Below, in pieces: positions 27,280 through 36,255 of a stretch of 64,000 bases of DNA. Origin of the DNA: Anaerolineales bacterium (GTDB lineage Bacteria; Chloroflexota; Anaerolineae; Anaerolineales; Villigracilaceae); contig CP129482.1 of assembly GCA_030583925.1 (NCBI GenBank), forward strand, positions 2,356,001 through 2,420,000, given 5' to 3'. A program made the position numbers and the translations under genes. Numbering within the stretch: the stretch's first letter is position 1; each line of letters starts with the position of its first letter. The notes beneath the pieces are model-generated. The model was not told the DNA's origin. It made no database searches and saw only the letters and a list, made by a program, of their open reading frames with translations.

Positions 27280-28473
27280 TCAAATAACGCCTCTCGCTTG
27301 TAACTCGCTTGCATCGCAACCCAACGCGCCGAACACGCTTGCGTTATGTTCGCCCAAGCGCGGAGGGAAATTCATCGTCAACTTTTTTTCTTGCAGGTGC
27401 GCCGGGATAACCGCCGGGGGAGAAATGACGATCTCGATTCCCGAATGCGGGTCGCGCGCCTTCACCAGCGAATCCGCGATCAACGGGTCGGCGCAGACCT
27501 CCGCGACACGATTGACGCTGGAAACAGGCACGCCGATCGTTTTGCACATGGATGTGATCTTCAGCGTGGAAAAATTTTTCATGACGACGTTCAACCGCCG
27601 ATTCAATTCCTGCGCGTCCGCGATGCGCCCGGCGTTGTGCTTGTATTTTTCATCGGCGAGCGATTCGAATCCCGCTTGTTGAGTCAACGCCTCCCACTGA
27701 CGGTCGTTGCCCACCGCCAGATAGACGAACCCATCCGCTGTGGCATAGACCGACACCGGTGCGAAGAATTGATGTGTGTTTCCGTGGCGCGTCGTCTTCA
27801 CGTCGAAACTGCGCGCCAGCATGACCGGCGAAACCATCCACGAGACGGCAGATTGGAACATCGAAATCTCGAGCCGCGCACCTTCGCCGGTGACCGCGCG
27901 GTGATACAGCGCCTTCATCACCAGACCGTACGCGTGTTCGCCCGCGCCCAAATCCACCATTGGCAAGCCGAAGACCGTCGGGTCGCCGTCGGGTTCGCCG
28001 GTCAGTTCCATGAAACCGGCGCGCGCTTGCAGGATGGGATCGTACGCCGCTTCGTTGCTTGACGGTCCGAAGCCGGTGATGCCGACCCAGATCAGATCAG
28101 GCTTGATGGCGTTCAAAGTTTGGTAGTCAATCCCCAACTTCCGATAAGAATCGGGTCGTTGATTCGTAGCGAAGATGTCCACCGGCGTTTCCCGAATCAG
28201 ACGATGCAATAACGCCTGCCCTTCGTGATCCAAAAGATTCAACGTGATGGATTCCTTTCCCAAATTATTGGGGAGGAAATACGCGTTCATCCCGGACTCG
28301 AAGCCGCCCGCGTCGGGCAAGACTTGCGGACCGACCCAGCGGTTCGGGTCGCCGCGCGGAGGCGCCTCGAGGCGGATGACGCGCAGCCCATCCATTGCCA
28401 GTTTCAAGGTCATGAACGGAAGCGTCGTCGCCTGTTCGAGCGAGAGGACGGTGAGGGAACGGAAGTGGTTCAT
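27280..28473 (-). CDS. Class III CoA-transferase (CaiB/BaiF family)
   Basis: This 397-residue protein has the family III features: an N-terminal Rossmann-like half (VLSLEQATTLPFMTLKLAMDG, RLEAPPRGDP), GITGFGPSS, and MVDLGAGEHAYGLVMKAL with an aspartate in the place of the catalytic one. The start is set at 28473 because upstream in-frame sequence is shadow of the epimerase. A phenylsuccinyl-CoA transferase of this family takes part in anaerobic auxin metabolism in Aromatoleum; here it would activate 2-aminophenylsuccinate, possibly using indoleacetyl-CoA made by IorAB as donor. That donor is an inference. Confidence 0.83.
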   Translation of the reverse strand: MNHFRSLTVLSLEQATTLPFMTLKLAMDGLRVIRLEAPPRGDPNRWVGPQVLPDAGGFESGMNAYFLPNNLGKESITLNLLDHEGQALLHRLIRETPVDIFATNQRPDSYRKLGIDYQTLNAIKPDLIWVGITGFGPSSNEAAYDPILQARAGFMELTGEPDGDPTVFGLPMVDLGAGEHAYGLVMKALYHRAVTGEGARLEISMFQSAVSWMVSPVMLARSFDVKTTRHGNTHQFFAPVSVYATADGFVYLAVGNDRQWEALTQQAGFESLADEKYKHNAGRIADAQELNRRLNVVMKNFSTLKITSMCKTIGVPVSSVNRVAEVCADPLIADSLVKARDPHSGIEIVISPPAVIPAHLQEKKLTMNFPPRLGEHNASVFGALGCDASELQARGVI

Positions 28474-28482
28474 GGAATCAGT

Positions 28483-28532
28483 AGCGCAACATTCATGTTG
28501 CGGCACTAACCCGCAAGATAAATCTTGCGGTA
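28483..28532. repeat. CCGCAAGATAAATCTTGCGG hairpin repeat
   Basis: CGCAACATTCATGTTGCG and CCGCAAGATAAATCTTGCGG are two adjacent perfect hairpins between the CoA-transferase and epimerase genes. Related copies lie at 21276 and 58173. Confidence 0.75.
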
Positions 28533-28970
28533 CTAGCTCGCCGCCGGCTTTTTCTCCGCAAGATGGATGAGGACGCCGAACGAATCTTTCGGATGCACAA
28601 ACGCCTCGCGCCAGACCTTGCCTTCGAATGTGACGCCGGGCGCGTAGGTATGACGGTAGGCGATGCGCCCGCCGCGCCGTTCCAATTCCGCGATGGCTGC
28701 GTCGAGGTCGTCCACTTCGTAAGTGATGTGATGCACGCCCGGTCCGCCGTTGTGTTTGAGGAATTTCGCCACCGGGCTGTCGTCGCGCGTGGGTTCGAGC
28801 AGTTCCATCAGGCTCTCGCCGACCTCGAAGGGACGGTAGCGGATGCCCATGTCTTCGATGTTCTCCTCGTCGTGGAACTTCGCGCCGAACCACTCCTCGA
28901 AAAATTTCCGCGCGGCTTCCAGGTCCGGCACCGCCAGCGCGACCCGCTCGATGCGTTTGATATACGTCAC
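28533..28970 (-). CDS. Methylmalonyl-CoA epimerase-like VOC protein
   Basis: This 145-residue vicinal-oxygen-chelate protein has the epimerase pattern: RVALAVPDLEAARKFFEEWFG at the N-terminus, GVHHITYEVDDLDAAI in the middle and ELLEP and LIHLAE glutamate-bearing strands. It starts with GTG (28970), which overlaps the aminotransferase stop as GTGA. In this operon it would invert the configuration of a substituted malonyl-CoA made by the B12 mutase, which the known mutase-dependent pathways require. Confidence 0.85.
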   Translation of the reverse strand: MTYIKRIERVALAVPDLEAARKFFEEWFGAKFHDEENIEDMGIRYRPFEVGESLMELLEPTRDDSPVAKFLKHNGGPGVHHITYEVDDLDAAIAELERRGGRIAYRHTYAPGVTFEGKVWREAFVHPKDSFGVLIHLAEKKPAAS

Positions 28971-30088
28971 GCGGTCACTCCTTCCGTTTCCAAAATGGAT
29001 TTGAGCGCGCGCACGAACGCTTCGTTCTCATCGGGCGCGCCGACGCTCACGCGGAGGGCGTTCTTCATCCCGAACGTGGTCAATTCGCGGACGATGAACC
29101 CGCGTTGCAATAAAAGTTCCGTCAGCCGCGCCGCGCCGAGGGGCGGTTCCACGATCGTCACAAAATTCGCCTGGCTGTGAATGGCGAACAGGTCCAACTC
29201 GTCGAACGCGGATTCAAAGTACGCGCGCCCTGCCAAAACCGTCTGACGCTGGTTTTGGCTGAACTCGTCGTCGTCCATGCTGGCAGACGCGGCGGCGAGA
29301 GCGATGTCGCTGGTGTTGAACGGCAACAGCGCGTGACGCACATATCCGGCGATCTCGGCGGGCGCGATCATGTAGCCCACGCGCAGGTTTGCCAGCCCCG
29401 AGGCTTTTGAGAAACTACGCAAGACGATCACGTTGCGACCCTCGCGGACGTAACTCAGGCTGTCGGGATAATTCGCGTCGGCGACGTAGTCGTAATACGA
29501 TTCGTCCAACAATACGACCACATGGTCGGGGACTTCGCGCATGAAACGCGCCAGATCGTTTTGTGCGATGATCTTGCCAGTGGGGTTGTTCGGCGAACAC
29601 AGGAAAACGATGCGGGTGTCGTCGTCAATTTGGCTTAAGATTCCGGCGAGATCAAAGTCGAAGGTTGGAGTCAGGCTGACGGTCCGGCATGAACCGCCGT
29701 ACGCAGAGGTCAGGATGTGATACATCGGAAAGGTCGCCGTCGCCATCACGTTGTTGCCGCCGTCGAAGGTGAACGCCTGCGTCACCATGCGGATCACGTC
29801 CGTGGCGCCGTTGCCGACGACAAAATTTTCCTCGCTGAGATCGGGCGCAAGACGCTCCGCCAGTTTGCGGCGCAGGTTCGCATCCGCCACGCCGGGATAA
29901 CGATGCGCCTGCCCCAGCGTTTCCAACGCGGCTTGCACCGCCAGCGGCGACGGTCCGATCGGGCTTTCGTTCGACGCCAGTTTGACGACCCGCTCCAGCC
30001 CGTATTTTTCCTGAATCTCCTCAATGGCTCTGCCCGCCACGTAGACTGGGGTATTTTGCAGGTTGGGATTGAATCGAGGTCGCTTCAT
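28967..30088 (-). CDS. HisC-like aminotransferase (aromatic amino acid candidate)
   Basis: A 373-residue class I/II PLP aminotransferase of the histidinol-phosphate/aromatic branch. SNESPIGPSP is near the start, CSPNNPTG follows, LDESYYDYV contains the cofactor-contacting residues, and LRSFSKASGLANLRVGY carries the Schiff-base lysine. HisC-type enzymes often transaminate tryptophan and phenylalanine. In this operon, with IorAB and the indoleacetate genes, conversion of tryptophan to indolepyruvate is the likely role. It directly abuts the molybdenum subunit gene with no spacing. A true HisC role cannot be excluded, but no other his gene is nearby. Confidence 0.82.
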   Translation of the reverse strand: MKRPRFNPNLQNTPVYVAGRAIEEIQEKYGLERVVKLASNESPIGPSPLAVQAALETLGQAHRYPGVADANLRRKLAERLAPDLSEENFVVGNGATDVIRMVTQAFTFDGGNNVMATATFPMYHILTSAYGGSCRTVSLTPTFDFDLAGILSQIDDDTRIVFLCSPNNPTGKIIAQNDLARFMREVPDHVVVLLDESYYDYVADANYPDSLSYVREGRNVIVLRSFSKASGLANLRVGYMIAPAEIAGYVRHALLPFNTSDIALAAASASMDDDEFSQNQRQTVLAGRAYFESAFDELDLFAIHSQANFVTIVEPPLGAARLTELLLQRGFIVRELTTFGMKNALRVSVGAPDENEAFVRALKSILETEGVTA

Positions 30089-32437
30089 TTACAAAGTCTC
30101 CTTCGCCTTTTCATCCAGCGCCGCCAGCACGCGCTCAGGCGTCATCGGAACTTGAGTCATCCGCACGCCGACCGCGTCGTAGATGGCGTTCGCGATCGCG
30201 GCGGCAGTTGGCGTGCCGCCCATCTCGCCGACTCCCTTTGCGCCGAACGGTCCGCCGGGGTCGTCGGTCTCGATGATGAACGTTTCGATGGCGGGCATAT
30301 CCGCCGCCGTGAACAAGCGATAATCGAGCAGGTCTGGGTTCAACACTTTGCCGTCCTTCACGATCAACTCCTCCGTCAGCGCGTATCCCAGCCCCATCTG
30401 CGCGCCGCCTTCGATCTGCCCCTCCACCGCCATCGGATTGATCGCGTGCCCCACGTCGTTCGCGCACGCCAATCGCAACACGCGCACCTTGCCCGTTTCG
30501 GTGTCCACTTCCACTTCAGCCATCTGCGCGCCAAAGCCATACGCCGCCGAAATATTTCCTTTGTACGTATCCTTGTCCACAAGTTTTGTCGGCGGGTCAT
30601 ACCAGCCTTCGCCGAGGATGACTTTTCCGCCCTCACGAAAATGACGCCGCCGCGCGACCTGTTCAATTGGGATGGACTTCCCCGGTTCATCCCGGACGTA
30701 CACCTGCCCCTCCCTCGTCAGCAGACTCGCCGCCTCAACCTTGAGCGCCTCCGCCGCTGTCTCGAGGATCTGGTTGCGCGCGTCGAGAGCCGCAAGATGC
30801 GCGGCATTGCCCGCGATGAACGTCGTCCGGCTGGCATGGACTCCCACATCCCAGGGCTTGATGTCCGTGTCGCTGTTCAATACCGTCACATCTTCTATTT
30901 TTACGCCCAGCGCCTGCGCGACGATCTGCGCCAGGACAGTCTCCGAACCTTGACCGATCTCCGTCGAGCCGGTGATCAACGTGACATGTCCAAAGTCGTC
31001 CACTTTGACCGTCGCGCCGCAACCGTCACTGCGATAAATGCGCGCCCCGCCGCCCACATTCAGCGTGGACGCAAACCCGATGCCGCGTTTGATGTGTGAA
31101 GACTTGCCCTGAGCAAAGTCGAAGGGATGACGGACGGCGTTTACATTCGTCCTTCCTTCATCCTTCATCCTTTCTCCTTCATCCTTTCCCTTCGCGCTAT
31201 CCGCGCTCGCCGCGACCGCTTCCAAACATTCCCTCAGCCCGCACGAGGTGATGATCAGTCCCTGCGGCGTTTCGGTGTTGGGGAGGTTCGCGTTGAGGAT
31301 GCGGAAGTCAACCGGGTCCATCTTCAATTCTTCGGCGAGCCGATCCATCATCGTTTCGATGAAAAACGTGGACTGCGGATTGCCGTAGCCGCGCATCGCG
31401 CCCGTGATCAAATTGTTGGTGTAAACGCAATCCGCGACGAAGCGCGCGTGCGGGACTTGATACAACGAGGCGGTGGTCTCCATCATCACCAGCGGCGTGA
31501 CCGTGCCCCACGAGATGTACGCGCCCACGTCCAACACGCACGAAACATCCCTGAACGTCAGCGTCCCATCCGACTTTGCCCCCGCGCGTACGGTCACTTC
31601 TGCGGGTTGGCGCGCGGGACCTGCGATAAATTCCTCCTCGCGTGAAAACACCAGGCGCACGGGTTGTCCCGTCTTGCGCGACATCAACGCCGCGATCGGT
31701 TCGTACGGATAAATATCCAGTCCGCGCCCGAACGCGCCGCCCACCGCCGTCTGAATGATGCGGACGTTGCTCCCCGGAATCCCCAACGCCTCCGAGAGGT
31801 CGCGCTGTAACAGGAATGGGATCTGCGTCGTGCTCCACAACGTGAGACGGTCGCGGTGATCGAATTGCGCGACGACGACGCTGGTCTCCATGCAGACATG
31901 CGAAACGTACGGGAGCAAATACTTCGCCTCGACCACCACATCCGACTCGCGCTCGCCCTGCGACAGGTCGCCGTGCGAATAGTTGTAACGCTGGAACAAG
32001 TTCGAGCCGCGTTCGGGGTGGATCAACGGCGCGCCTTCCAGCAACGCTTCACGCGGCGAGAAGATATTCGGCAGGAGTTCGTAATCCACTTCGATGAGCG
32101 CCAACGCCTCCTCGGCAATGTCGGGATCGGTCGCCACCACGCCCGCAATTTCATCGCGCAGACTGCGCGCAATTTCCTTGAACGGACGGTTGTCCTTGCC
32201 GTAGCCGAATTGATGCGACGGGTTGTCTTTGGGCGTCAGCACGCATTTGACGCCGCGCAGTTTTTCGGCGCGGGAGGCATCCAGCCGTGTGATTTTTGCG
32301 TGCGGATAACGCGAATACAAAATGCGCCCGTGCAACATCCCCGGCAAACGGACATCATGCCCGTAGGTCGTCTTGCCCGCCGCTTTGCTGGGCGCGTCGA
32401 GTTTCGGCACGCGTTGACCGATGAGCGTGTTATTCAT
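30089..32437 (-). CDS. Molybdenum hydroxylase large subunit (xanthine oxidase family)
   Basis: A 782-residue molybdopterin-binding subunit. TAVGGAFGRGLDIYPYE and GAMRGYGNPQSTFFIE contact the cofactor, and FGAKGVGEMGG carries the catalytic glutamate (E738). With the FeS and FAD subunits upstream it forms an alpha-beta-gamma hydroxylase that inserts water-derived oxygen. In Azoarcus/Aromatoleum an enzyme of this family starts anaerobic indoleacetate breakdown by hydroxylating C2. Residues of roughly 413-447 are a low-complexity insertion made by intergenic repeat sequence (see 31097-31190). It may be tolerated in a surface loop. 4-Hydroxybenzoyl-CoA reductase and xanthine dehydrogenase are the alternatives. 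Confidence 0.87.
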   Translation of the reverse strand: MNNTLIGQRVPKLDAPSKAAGKTTYGHDVRLPGMLHGRILYSRYPHAKITRLDASRAEKLRGVKCVLTPKDNPSHQFGYGKDNRPFKEIARSLRDEIAGVVATDPDIAEEALALIEVDYELLPNIFSPREALLEGAPLIHPERGSNLFQRYNYSHGDLSQGERESDVVVEAKYLLPYVSHVCMETSVVVAQFDHRDRLTLWSTTQIPFLLQRDLSEALGIPGSNVRIIQTAVGGAFGRGLDIYPYEPIAALMSRKTGQPVRLVFSREEEFIAGPARQPAEVTVRAGAKSDGTLTFRDVSCVLDVGAYISWGTVTPLVMMETTASLYQVPHARFVADCVYTNNLITGAMRGYGNPQSTFFIETMMDRLAEELKMDPVDFRILNANLPNTETPQGLIITSCGLRECLEAVAASADSAKGKDEGERMKDEGRTNVNAVRHPFDFAQGKSSHIKRGIGFASTLNVGGGARIYRSDGCGATVKVDDFGHVTLITGSTEIGQGSETVLAQIVAQALGVKIEDVTVLNSDTDIKPWDVGVHASRTTFIAGNAAHLAALDARNQILETAAEALKVEAASLLTREGQVYVRDEPGKSIPIEQVARRRHFREGGKVILGEGWYDPPTKLVDKDTYKGNISAAYGFGAQMAEVEVDTETGKVRVLRLACANDVGHAINPMAVEGQIEGGAQMGLGYALTEELIVKDGKVLNPDLLDYRLFTAADMPAIETFIIETDDPGGPFGAKGVGEMGGTPTAAAIANAIYDAVGVRMTQVPMTPERVLAALDEKAKETL
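31097..31190 (-). repeat. Intergenic-type repeat inserted in frame in the molybdenum subunit gene
   Basis: This stretch contains CCCTGAGCAAAGTCGAAGGG and then tandem TTCATCCTT units, the same microrepeat as in the spacer at 4758-4786 (opposite strand). It is translated as residues rich in K, D, E and G followed by HPFDFAQGKSSH. The frame stays open on both sides. Confidence 0.75.
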
Positions 32438-32900
32438 GCGCCTCTCCCGCCGCGCTCATCACCGCCTCGATGATCTTTGCGTAGCCCGTACAACGGCAAA
32501 GGTTTCCCGCCAGCCACGCGCGCGCTTCGTCTTCCGTCGGGTTGGGGTTTTCATCCAGCAACGCTTTGATGTTCATCACAAAGCCCGGCGTGCAAAAGCC
32601 GCATTGGATGCCGCCCTTCTCGACCAACGCCTTTTGAATCGGGTGGAGTTGACCCACTTGCGCGACGCCCTCAACCGTCAAAATCTCCGCGCCGTTCCAA
32701 TCTGCCGCCAGCATCATGCACGAAGTCATCGGCTGACCGTCCACGATGACAGTGCACGCGCCGCAATCGCCCGAGTCGCAGCCGCGATGCGCGCCCATGA
32801 GTCCGAGTTCGTTGCGCAGCGCGTCCAACAGCGTACGTCGCGCGTCAATGTAAAGTTCGTGCGCGTCGCCGTTGACCGTGAGTGTGATGAGCGTTTTCAT
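32430..32900 (-). CDS. Molybdenum hydroxylase small subunit with two [2Fe-2S] clusters
   Basis: This 156-residue protein has the plant-type ferredoxin cluster GCDSGDCGACTV followed by a four-helix domain with CGFCTPG and CRCTGY, the standard arrangement of xanthine oxidase family small subunits. The start at 32900 overlaps the FAD-subunit stop by four bases, and its end overlaps the large subunit start by eight. It passes electrons from the molybdenum site to FAD. Confidence 0.92.
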   Translation of the reverse strand: MKTLITLTVNGDAHELYIDARRTLLDALRNELGLMGAHRGCDSGDCGACTVIVDGQPMTSCMMLAADWNGAEILTVEGVAQVGQLHPIQKALVEKGGIQCGFCTPGFVMNIKALLDENPNPTEDEARAWLAGNLCRCTGYAKIIEAVMSAAGEAHE

Positions 32901-33742
32901 AATGTCGCTTCGATGCCTCTGCGAACCAGAACTTCGACCATGCGTTTGCGATACCACGCCGCGCCGCGCACGTCGCTGATGGGCGAACAGGATTCGGCGG
33001 AAGCCTGCGCGGCTTTTTGGATTCGCTCCACGCTGAGGGGTTGTCCTTCCAAAATTTCTTCGCCGCTTCTTACCCGAAGTGGAGTTGGCGCGACCGCCCC
33101 CAGCACGATGCGCGCCTGCTGGCATTGACTCCCCTGTTTGTGAATCCGCACTGCCGCGCCGACGATGGCAATGTCCATGAAGGCGCGCGGCGAATGTTTG
33201 AGGTAAACCGTTTTCCCTTGCGGCGGAGGGACGACGATCTCTTTGAGTAATTCGCCGCGCTGTAGGACGGTCTTGCCGGGACCCGTGAAGAAATCGGCGA
33301 GGGGCAGGCGTCGCTCGCCGGAAAGGCTGACGATGGCGACTTCCGCGTCCAGGGCGATGAGAGGCGGGGCGAGGTCTGCCGAAGGCGCGGCGTTGCAGAG
33401 ATTTCCTCCCAGCGTGGCGAGACTGCGAATCTGTTCCGAAGCCATGACTCCAGCCGCGAGGGCGAGGACCGGGTAAAGGTCCCGGATTTGAGGCGAGCGG
33501 GTTAAGTCCCGCAGTGTGGTCAACGCGCCGAGGCGCAGTCCTGAATTTGAGTCGAGTGAAATCCCGCGCAGATCGGGGATGCGTTTGAGGTTGACGACGG
33601 CGCGCGGTTTGGCGAACCCGCCCTTCATCCGCAGTAAAAGGTCGGTGCCGCCCGCGATGACCGCCGCGCTGCCGTTGCGCTCAACCAACAGGGATAGAGC
33701 CTCGGGTAAACTCGAAGGGGTGAAATGTTCGAATGGATTCAT
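32897..33742 (-). CDS. Molybdenum hydroxylase FAD-binding medium subunit
   Basis: A 281-residue CoxM/XdhB-type flavoprotein. AVIAGGTDLLLRMKGG and LATLGGNLCNAAPSADL are the two pyrophosphate-binding motifs, followed by the CO-dehydrogenase flavoprotein C-terminal domain (RIVLGAVAPTPLR). It is the first of three tightly packed hydroxylase genes and starts seven bases after iorB. No extra FeS insertion typical of 4-hydroxybenzoyl-CoA reductase beta subunit is evident, which argues mildly against that enzyme. Confidence 0.9.
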   Translation of the reverse strand: MNPFEHFTPSSLPEALSLLVERNGSAAVIAGGTDLLLRMKGGFAKPRAVVNLKRIPDLRGISLDSNSGLRLGALTTLRDLTRSPQIRDLYPVLALAAGVMASEQIRSLATLGGNLCNAAPSADLAPPLIALDAEVAIVSLSGERRLPLADFFTGPGKTVLQRGELLKEIVVPPPQGKTVYLKHSPRAFMDIAIVGAAVRIHKQGSQCQQARIVLGAVAPTPLRVRSGEEILEGQPLSVERIQKAAQASAESCSPISDVRGAAWYRKRMVEVLVRRGIEATL

Positions 33743-33748
33743 GAACGG

Positions 33749-34363
33749 TTACCGGGAATTTTCCGGGAGGGGTTGGGAGTCTTCGATCTTTTTCTTCCCT
33801 GCCTGAAAGCCCGCCGCCAACGCTTTGAGGTTTCCTTCCGCCCTTTTACCGGCAATTTGTTTGATGGTCGCTTGCAAGTCTTCGAGCGGGAGGTTCAATC
33901 CGTCGTACGCGCAGACAAACCCAGCCATGACGATGTTCGCGGTTTCGGGCGAACCCAATTCGACGGCGATGGCGCTGGCTGGGAAATGCAACGTGCGGAT
34001 GTTCAGCCGTTCGAGGTGCGGAAGCAGATCGGGATGCAACTCTTCATTGGAACTGACAAAGACCGTTCCGCCGCGCCGCACGAAGTCCAAATTTTGCATG
34101 GCTTCGTTGGCGTCGAGGGCGATCAACACATCTGCAGAGCCGCGCTGGATGAGCGGCGCTTCATTGCCGCCGATCTTGAGGTGCGAGATGACCGATCCGC
34201 CGCGCTGACTCATGCCGTGCGTTTCGGATACGACGACGGGGTAGCCGAGGTTGACGGCGGTCTGCGATAACAGCCGCGTGAGGAAGACAATGCCCTGTCC
34301 GCCGATGCCGGTGATGACGATCTTGTGTTCTTCGCAAAATGAATTTTGCGGCACTGTTGTCAT
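33749..34363 (-). CDS. iorB: Indolepyruvate:ferredoxin oxidoreductase beta subunit, second copy
   Basis: A 204-residue gamma-domain protein with ITGIGGQGIVFLTRLL and ETHGMSQRGGSVISHL. It starts inside the stop of iorA (ATGA). Together they convert indolepyruvate to indoleacetyl-CoA with CO2 release and ferredoxin reduction. The copy lies in the operon with the aminotransferase and the molybdenum hydroxylase, so indolepyruvate is the probable substrate. Confidence 0.9.
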   Translation of the reverse strand: MTTVPQNSFCEEHKIVITGIGGQGIVFLTRLLSQTAVNLGYPVVVSETHGMSQRGGSVISHLKIGGNEAPLIQRGSADVLIALDANEAMQNLDFVRRGGTVFVSSNEELHPDLLPHLERLNIRTLHFPASAIAVELGSPETANIVMAGFVCAYDGLNLPLEDLQATIKQIAGKRAEGNLKALAAGFQAGKKKIEDSQPLPENSR

Positions 34364-36255
34364 GGAACCATCTCCGCAAGTTTGGGCACGATGAAGCCTT
34401 TGTAGCAGGCGTCAATGCATTGACCGCAGTCTATGCAGAGTTTGTAGTCAATGTCCACGTGACTGCCATCGGCGCGCAGGACGAGCGCAGGACATTCGAA
34501 GGCTTCGGTGCAGAAGCGGCAACCGTCGCATTCGTCCGTGACGACGACGGGGATTGGATGCTCAAGGATGGGATCGTTATCGTACAAAACGCACGGTCGG
34601 TCGGCGATGATGACCGCCACGCCGCCGTCCGCGGCTTGCGTGTGAGCCTGCGCTTCGTTCAGGATCGCGGTGAAATCCTCCTGCTCGTACGGGTCGGTCA
34701 CTTTGACATATTCGACTCCGCAAGCGCGGACGAGATCGGGGATGGAAACTTTGCGCGGCGCTTCCGAACCGTCTGCCAGATAATCGTTGGCGGGCGTCGG
34801 CTGAAAACCGGTCATCGCGGTAGTGTGGTTGTCGAGGATCAACAAGACAAAGCGCGCGCCGGTGTGGACGGCGTTGATCAACGGCGGAATGCCCGAATGC
34901 AGGAAAGTCGAATCGCCGATGGTGGCGATGACGGCACGGTCGTCGCCGACGAGCCGGTTGGCTTGGAAGAATCCGTTCGCCATGGTGATCGAAGCGCCCA
35001 TGTCCACGAAGGTATCCACAGCACGCAGGTTCGTTCCCAGTGTGTAACAGCCGATGTCGCCAGGGTAAATGGCGCGCGGACCGAAATTCTGTTTCATGGC
35101 GTAGAACGCGGAACGATGTGAACAGCCCGGGCACAAACGCGGTCGCCGCGCCGGCAGGGACAGTTTTTTGATCGCCGCGCTCAAGTCCGCATCTTCGGGC
35201 GAGGGGTTCACTTGAATCCCCACCCCCGATAACGATTTGCTCAACACGGAGAACATCACTTCGGGGGTCAATTCACCGGAGTTGGGCACACTGCCGTCGA
35301 GCCGTCCGCGGACGCGTTGTCGATTCGGGATTTGAAGTTCGATGCACGTGTCCGGTTCCTCGAGGACGATCACGGTCGTGAAGCGGGCGGAGAAGGCTTC
35401 GATCAAATTTACGGGCAGAGGATAGGGCGTGCCGATCTTCAACATCGGGACGCGGACGCCCAGTTCGAGCAGGGCTTGCCGCGCCGTGTGGAACGCGACG
35501 CCGGAGGCGATGATGCCCACCTCGCCGCCGTGGTCTTCGTTCACGATGTAGTTGTATTTCGAGTTGGCAAACTCGGCGGCAATCTCGATCAATTTTTGAT
35601 TGAGTTCCGTGTGGAGTTTGTAGCGCAGTTTCGGCGTGGCGGTCCAGTGGGCTGGGTCCTTTTGGAATTTTGGCGAAACAGGCTTCCCGTCGGAAGAAGA
35701 AGCGGGAGCGTCGGCGCTGGGGCTGACGGCGTGACAGAGGCGCGTCGTGGGACGCAGGATGACGGGAATCTTGAACCGTTCCGAAAGGGCGAACGCGTCG
35801 GCGATCATCTCCCGCGCTTCGGCTGGAGTGGACGGGTCGAATACGGGGACTTTGGCGGTGAGCGCTAGCAGGCGCGAATCCTGTTCGGTTTGGGAGGAGT
35901 GCGGTCCCGGGTCGTCGGCGGGGATGACGATAAACCCGCCCTTGACGCCGGTGTACGCGGCGCTAAAAAGCGGGTCGGAGGCGACGTTCAAGCCCACCTG
36001 TTTCATCGCCACAGCAGCGCGCAGTCCGGTCCACGCGGCGGCGAGCGCGACCTCGAACGCCACCTTTTCATTGACCGACCATTCGGCGTAGAGGTCTTTG
36101 TCGAGCGCTTTTTTATATTTGATGATTCCCGCCAGAATTTCAGAGCTTGGCGTGCCGGGGTAGGCGGTCGCCACGCGGCAACCCTGTTCCACAAGCCCTA
36201 ATGCGATTGCGTCGTTACCGGTTAAGAGTTGAGTACTCATGGGCGTTTCACTCAT
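34360..36255 (-). CDS. iorA: Indolepyruvate:ferredoxin oxidoreductase alpha subunit, second copy
   Basis: About 631 residues; the start is uncertain among ATGs at 36264, 36255 and 36240, and 36255 is chosen because it overlaps the upstream stop. ATAYPGTPSSEIL, RLCPGCSHRSAF, GDIGCYTLGT and GDSTFLHSGIPPLINAV mark the IorA thiamine-diphosphate enzyme. The C-terminal ferredoxin domain carries CDGCRFC and CIDCGQCIDAC. It is longer than the copy at 5.4-7.2 kb, mostly from an extra loop near residues 175-190. Position between the serine kinase-like gene and the hydroxylase genes fits tryptophan or indole catabolism. Confidence 0.9.
   Translation of the reverse strand: MSETPMSTQLLTGNDAIALGLVEQGCRVATAYPGTPSSEILAGIIKYKKALDKDLYAEWSVNEKVAFEVALAAAWTGLRAAVAMKQVGLNVASDPLFSAAYTGVKGGFIVIPADDPGPHSSQTEQDSRLLALTAKVPVFDPSTPAEAREMIADAFALSERFKIPVILRPTTRLCHAVSPSADAPASSSDGKPVSPKFQKDPAHWTATPKLRYKLHTELNQKLIEIAAEFANSKYNYIVNEDHGGEVGIIASGVAFHTARQALLELGVRVPMLKIGTPYPLPVNLIEAFSARFTTVIVLEEPDTCIELQIPNRQRVRGRLDGSVPNSGELTPEVMFSVLSKSLSGVGIQVNPSPEDADLSAAIKKLSLPARRPRLCPGCSHRSAFYAMKQNFGPRAIYPGDIGCYTLGTNLRAVDTFVDMGASITMANGFFQANRLVGDDRAVIATIGDSTFLHSGIPPLINAVHTGARFVLLILDNHTTAMTGFQPTPANDYLADGSEAPRKVSIPDLVRACGVEYVKVTDPYEQEDFTAILNEAQAHTQAADGGVAVIIADRPCVLYDNDPILEHPIPVVVTDECDGCRFCTEAFECPALVLRADGSHVDIDYKLCIDCGQCIDACYKGFIVPKLAEMVP

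Noticed and set aside
28967-30088. A biosynthetic HisC
   Set aside because: The family match is real, but no histidine genes are nearby and the gene is locked into the catabolic operon, so a broad aromatic aminotransferase role was preferred.
30089-33742. 4-Hydroxybenzoyl-CoA reductase
   Set aside because: The three-subunit layout fits, but no extra FeS-binding insertion was seen in the FAD subunit, and the neighbours match the indoleacetate set better. It remains a weaker alternative.
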